Source: Collinsella aerofaciens ATCC 25986 (GTDB lineage Bacteria; Actinomycetota; Coriobacteriia; Coriobacteriales; Coriobacteriaceae). From it: 64,000 nt of DNA. The notes below the pieces were generated by a model. That model searched no databases. It had not been told where the DNA came from and saw nothing but the letters and a program-made list of their open reading frames with translations. A program made the position numbers and the translations under genes. Below are positions 61,651-64,000 of the stretch, piece after piece (position 1 is the stretch's first letter; every line of letters starts with the position of its first letter). The stretch lies in the NCBI RefSeq assembly GCF_010509075.1, contig NZ_CP048433.1:868001-932000 (forward strand), in the 5' to 3' direction.

Positions 61651-62241
61651 CTACTCCCGGTAGGGCACCCGGTCGCGCATCACGGCGTATATCGCCCTGA
61701 GCCGCTTCCTCGCGACGGCCTTGAGCGCCCGCCCGTGCCCCATGCCCCGCGCCCTGCAGGCCCGGTAGTACTCGCCGTAGCGCCCCGAGGACCTCACCAG
61801 GCTGTTGCACGAGAAGATCAGCAGGGACTTGAGCCTCGCGTCGCCGCGCCTGGACGCCCTGACCGACCTCACCGACGTGCCGGAGCTCCTCACCCTCGGG
61901 GCTATGCCGCAGTACGAGGCCAGGTGGTCGTGGTCCGGGAACCTCCCGATGTCGACCGACACCGCGAGCTGCGCCGCGGTCCTCGGGCCGATGCCGGGCA
62001 CGGTGAGCAGACACGCGTAGGTCTCGTCGCCCTCGAGCAGCGCCGCCGTCTCGGCCTCGAGGGCCCCGGCCTCGTCGAGGGCCTCCGATATCCGGGCGGC
62101 CAGGAACCTGACCTGCCTGTTCTCGGCCTCGACGAGCGCCGGCGGGGGCGCGGTGGAGGCGGCCGCGGCCTCCCCGGCGGCCTCGGCCCGCGGGCCCTCG
62201 GCCCCGGAGCGGGCGATCCCCCACGCCCCGCCGAACCCGGC
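61651..62241 (-). pseudogene. IS110-family transposase, C-terminal part
   Basis: These 196 residues contain the transposase_20 domain (LLTVPGIGPRTAAQLAVSV, LASYCGIAPRVRSSG, RRGDARLKSLLIF). The part is cut at its N-terminal side by the IS3-family insertion, in the frame that would continue exactly from the N-terminal part at 63462. It has no start of its own at the junction. Confidence 0.88.
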
Positions 62242-62258
62242 GAGTGGATTGGCAACAC

Positions 62259-63147
62259 CTATTTGGACGATTCCGGGAGGGACAGCCCCGCCTCCCTGAA
62301 CTCGACCGGAGACATGTAGCCCAGCGTCGAGTGGATCCTGAAGTTGTTGTACCAGTGCACGTAGTCCGAGAGCTTGGCCCGGAGCTCGCGCGTCGTGCCG
62401 AACGTCTCGCGGTGGACGAGCTCGGCCTTCAGTATCCTGTTGGTCGACTCGTCGACGGCGTTGTCGTAGGGGCAGCCCTTGGCCGACAGCGACCTCTCAA
62501 TGCCGAAGGCCTCGAGCATCAGGTCGATCTCGGCGTTGTCGAACTCGCTGCCGCGGTCCGTGTGGAAGACCTCGATGTCCGAGATGGGGAAGGAGAGCGT
62601 CGCGAACGCCGACTTGACCAGCCGGGCGTCCTTCCTGGGCCCGGCGGAGTGGCCGACGATCTCCCTGTTGTAGAGGTCGACGAGCAGGCAGACGTAGTTC
62701 CACGAGGCCCCGACGCGCACGTAGGTCAGGTCGCTGCATATATGGGTGCGCGGCGCCCTGCCGCCGAAGCCGCGCGCGACGACGTTGGGCACGTCGGCCT
62801 CGTTGACCGCCCCGGGGTGCACCTTGAACCTCTTCCTGCCGTATGCGCTGACCAGGCCGTTCTCCCTCATGATGCGGCAGACCCGGCGCCGGCTGACGGT
62901 GACGCCCGACCTCTCGAGCGACGCCTTTATCTTGCGCGAGCCGTACCGGCCCTTGCTGGCGGCGTGGGCCGCGACCACGGCCGGCGCGGCGGGGTCCGGC
63001 GCGGCGGGCCGGTCGGCCCGCGAGCGCATGGAGTAGTACGTCGACCTCGCGACGCCGAGGAGCCTGCACTGCGCTGATATGGGGTAGCGGCCCTCGTTGG
63101 CCGCTATGGCCCTCACTTTCGAGCGTATATCAGCGCCGCTTGTTTTA
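62259..63147 (-). CDS. IS3-family transposase OrfB (made by -1 frameshift from OrfA)
   Basis: The integrase-type (rve) catalytic domain shows THICSDLTYVRVG (first D), HTDRGSEFDN (second D) and the late DESTNRILKAE (E), preceded by an HTH_21 region (ISAQCRLLGVARSTYY). It has no good start of its own. It lies in the -1 frame of orfA, with a CTTAAAAC slip site at 63149-63142, so it is probably expressed as an OrfAB fusion. Its stop lies inside the left inverted repeat. The apparent 571-residue frame that joins it to the IS110 N-terminus is accidental. Confidence 0.88.
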
Positions 63148-63400
63148 AGACGTCGACCTCCATCCGGAGCCTGCGGTTCTCGCGCTCGAGCTCCAGGATC
63201 CGGTTCTGCTCGGGCGTGCGGTTGCACGCGGCGCGCGGCGAGCCGGTCGCGTTTATCGACTTGATCCACCTCTCCACGGTGCTCTTGCCGAGGTCGTACT
63301 CGTCCATGATCTCGCGCTTGGGCTTGCCGGCGTTGTAGAGGTCGACTATCTGCCTCTTGAACTCGTCGGTGAAATGCCTCGGGTGCCTGGGGTCCCTCAT
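63113..63400 (-). CDS. IS3-family transposase OrfA
   Basis: The 95-residue protein has a helix-turn-helix (FTDEFKRQIVDLYNAGKPKR, DLGKSTVERWIK) and a leucine-zipper tail (ILELERENRRLRMEVDVLKQ). MRDPRHPRHF at 63400 is the probable start; the frame upstream overlaps the terminal repeat. Confidence 0.88.
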   Translation of the reverse strand: MRDPRHPRHFTDEFKRQIVDLYNAGKPKREIMDEYDLGKSTVERWIKSINATGSPRAACNRTPEQNRILELERENRRLRMEVDVLKQAALIYARK

Positions 63401-63461
63401 ATACGGCCCTCCCGTCTCCTGCGCCCCTCCCGGAACTGTCCACATCAGTGTAGCCAATCCA

Positions 63462-63974
63462 GAGCAGCTCCAGCCACCGCCGGTCCGACAGGTCGACCGC
63501 GGCCTCGAGGGCCGGGCAGGACTCGAGCAGCACCGCGCGCAGGCGGTTCTTGTCCCTGGTCGCGCAGGCGACGACGTGGTCGCGCTGCGACGAGAGGGCG
63601 CGGGCGGCCTCGAGGGCCTCGCCGCGGCCCGGGACCCCCGACAGGGAGTCCGGCACGCCCAGGGCGGTCCGCGCGATCACCGCGGCGTCGCGCTCGTCGG
63701 TCTTGGCCTCGCCGGCGAACAGGCCCGCGGCGCGGCTGGCGGCGAGCCCGGGCAGGTGGGCGACCCCGAGCCCCGCGGCGCGGGCCCGCCTCACGGCGAG
63801 GGACCCTATGTTGCGGAACTGGTCGACGACGACGAGCGTGCCGGCGGGCGCGGAGGCGAACAGCGCGTCGAGCTCGGCCTCCCTGTTGCGGACGGGGGCG
63901 CTGGCCAGCACCTCCCCGTCGCGGTCGATCAGGCAGGCCCAGTGCGACGACTTGCCGACGTCCAGGCCGAGCAC
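63462..63974 (-). pseudogene. IS110-family transposase, N-terminal part (may extend past the window)
   Basis: These 171 residues begin at or before GTG 63974 (VLGLDVGKSSHWACLID). They hold the DEDD catalytic region: LDVGK, VVVDQFRNIG and KTDERDAAVIA. The gene is cut after RRWLELL by the IS3-family insertion. Confidence 0.88.
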
Positions 63975-64000
63975 GGCCGCGGGTCTGGTGGATGGCGCTT

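Larger units (their letters stand above)
62245..63461 (-). mobile_element. Complete IS3-family insertion sequence
   Basis: The 1217-bp element has ends TGGATTGGC...GCCAATCCA. About 30 of the 36 terminal bases match between the ends. A 3-bp target duplication GAG flanks it (62242-62244 and 63462-63464). It carries overlapping orfA and orfB. Precise removal plus one GAG would restore the IS110 reading frame. Confidence 0.92.
61651..64000 (-). mobile_element. IS110-family element, interrupted by an IS3-family element and running off the window
   Basis: Two parts of one IS110-type transposase gene lie on either side of the complete IS3-family element. IS110 elements lack clear terminal inverted repeats, so the left end (somewhere in about 61575-61650) is not defined. 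The right end is outside the window. Confidence 0.85.

Noticed and set aside
62259-63974. A single 571-residue open frame that looks like a fused transposase
   Set aside because: It is an accident of frame between the IS110 N-terminal part and the IS3-family orfB across the insertion junction. The middle is not protein-like and the IS boundaries (GAG duplication, terminal repeats) fall inside it.

Overview
The window looks like chromosome of a high-GC Gram-positive gut bacterium of the Coriobacteriia, most likely Collinsella. The reasons are the high G+C and codon use, the family make-up of the proteins, and many short intergenic hairpins carrying a GGGGAC/GTCCCC signature. This placement comes from recall, not from a database search.

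Layout. 1-19.7 kb is housekeeping and metabolism: a hydrolase tail, proB, pncB, tRNA-Ala(CGC), a PflA-like radical SAM protein, a possible 6S-like RNA, a WecA/TagO-type phosphotransferase, trpS, an alkyltransferase-like protein, DegV, a MarR regulator, a B3/B4 protein, pckA, a lactate permease, a flippase, a phosphoesterase and a CPA1 antiporter. 19.8-37.3 kb is a defence island. On the minus strand it holds a type 1 BREX operon in the order brxA, brxB, brxC, pglX (N-terminal part), a HEPN-domain gene, pglX (C-terminal part), pglZ, brxL and two unrecognised genes. A DUF3800 gene with a structured leader faces its end, and an orphan antitoxin-like gene sits beyond its start. 37.4-47.8 kb holds a serine biosynthesis cluster (serC, serA and, after an M20 peptidase, a short DUF1015 gene), two phosphatase paralogues, a nitroreductase, small membrane and conserved proteins, a heavy-metal exporter and a DEDDh exonuclease. 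47.9-51.3 kb is a mobile patch with a complete IS256-family element and a nuclease-like gene set among four copies of a 29-bp repeat. 51.3-54.8 kb is a metal-resistance cluster: an ArsR/SmtB repressor with three operators, an HMA metallochaperone, a Cd/Zn P-type ATPase and a DtxR-like regulator. 54.9-61.4 kb holds a HAD phosphatase, an ABC-F protein and pstSCAB. 61.6 kb to the end is an IS110-family element split by a complete IS3-family element.

Most notable. (1) brxA, first gene of the BREX operon, has a run of ten G at its 5' end. A well-placed Shine-Dalgarno and GTG lie just upstream, and that reading frame enters brxA only if the run is 9 or 12. The run is therefore a candidate phase-variation switch. 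(2) PglX is encoded in two pieces separated by an AT-rich HEPN gene; the cut falls between the end of the specificity region and the conserved C-terminal domain. (3) The DUF3800 leader can form a 9-bp helix that hides its own Shine-Dalgarno.

No CRISPR array, rRNA or intact prophage was seen.
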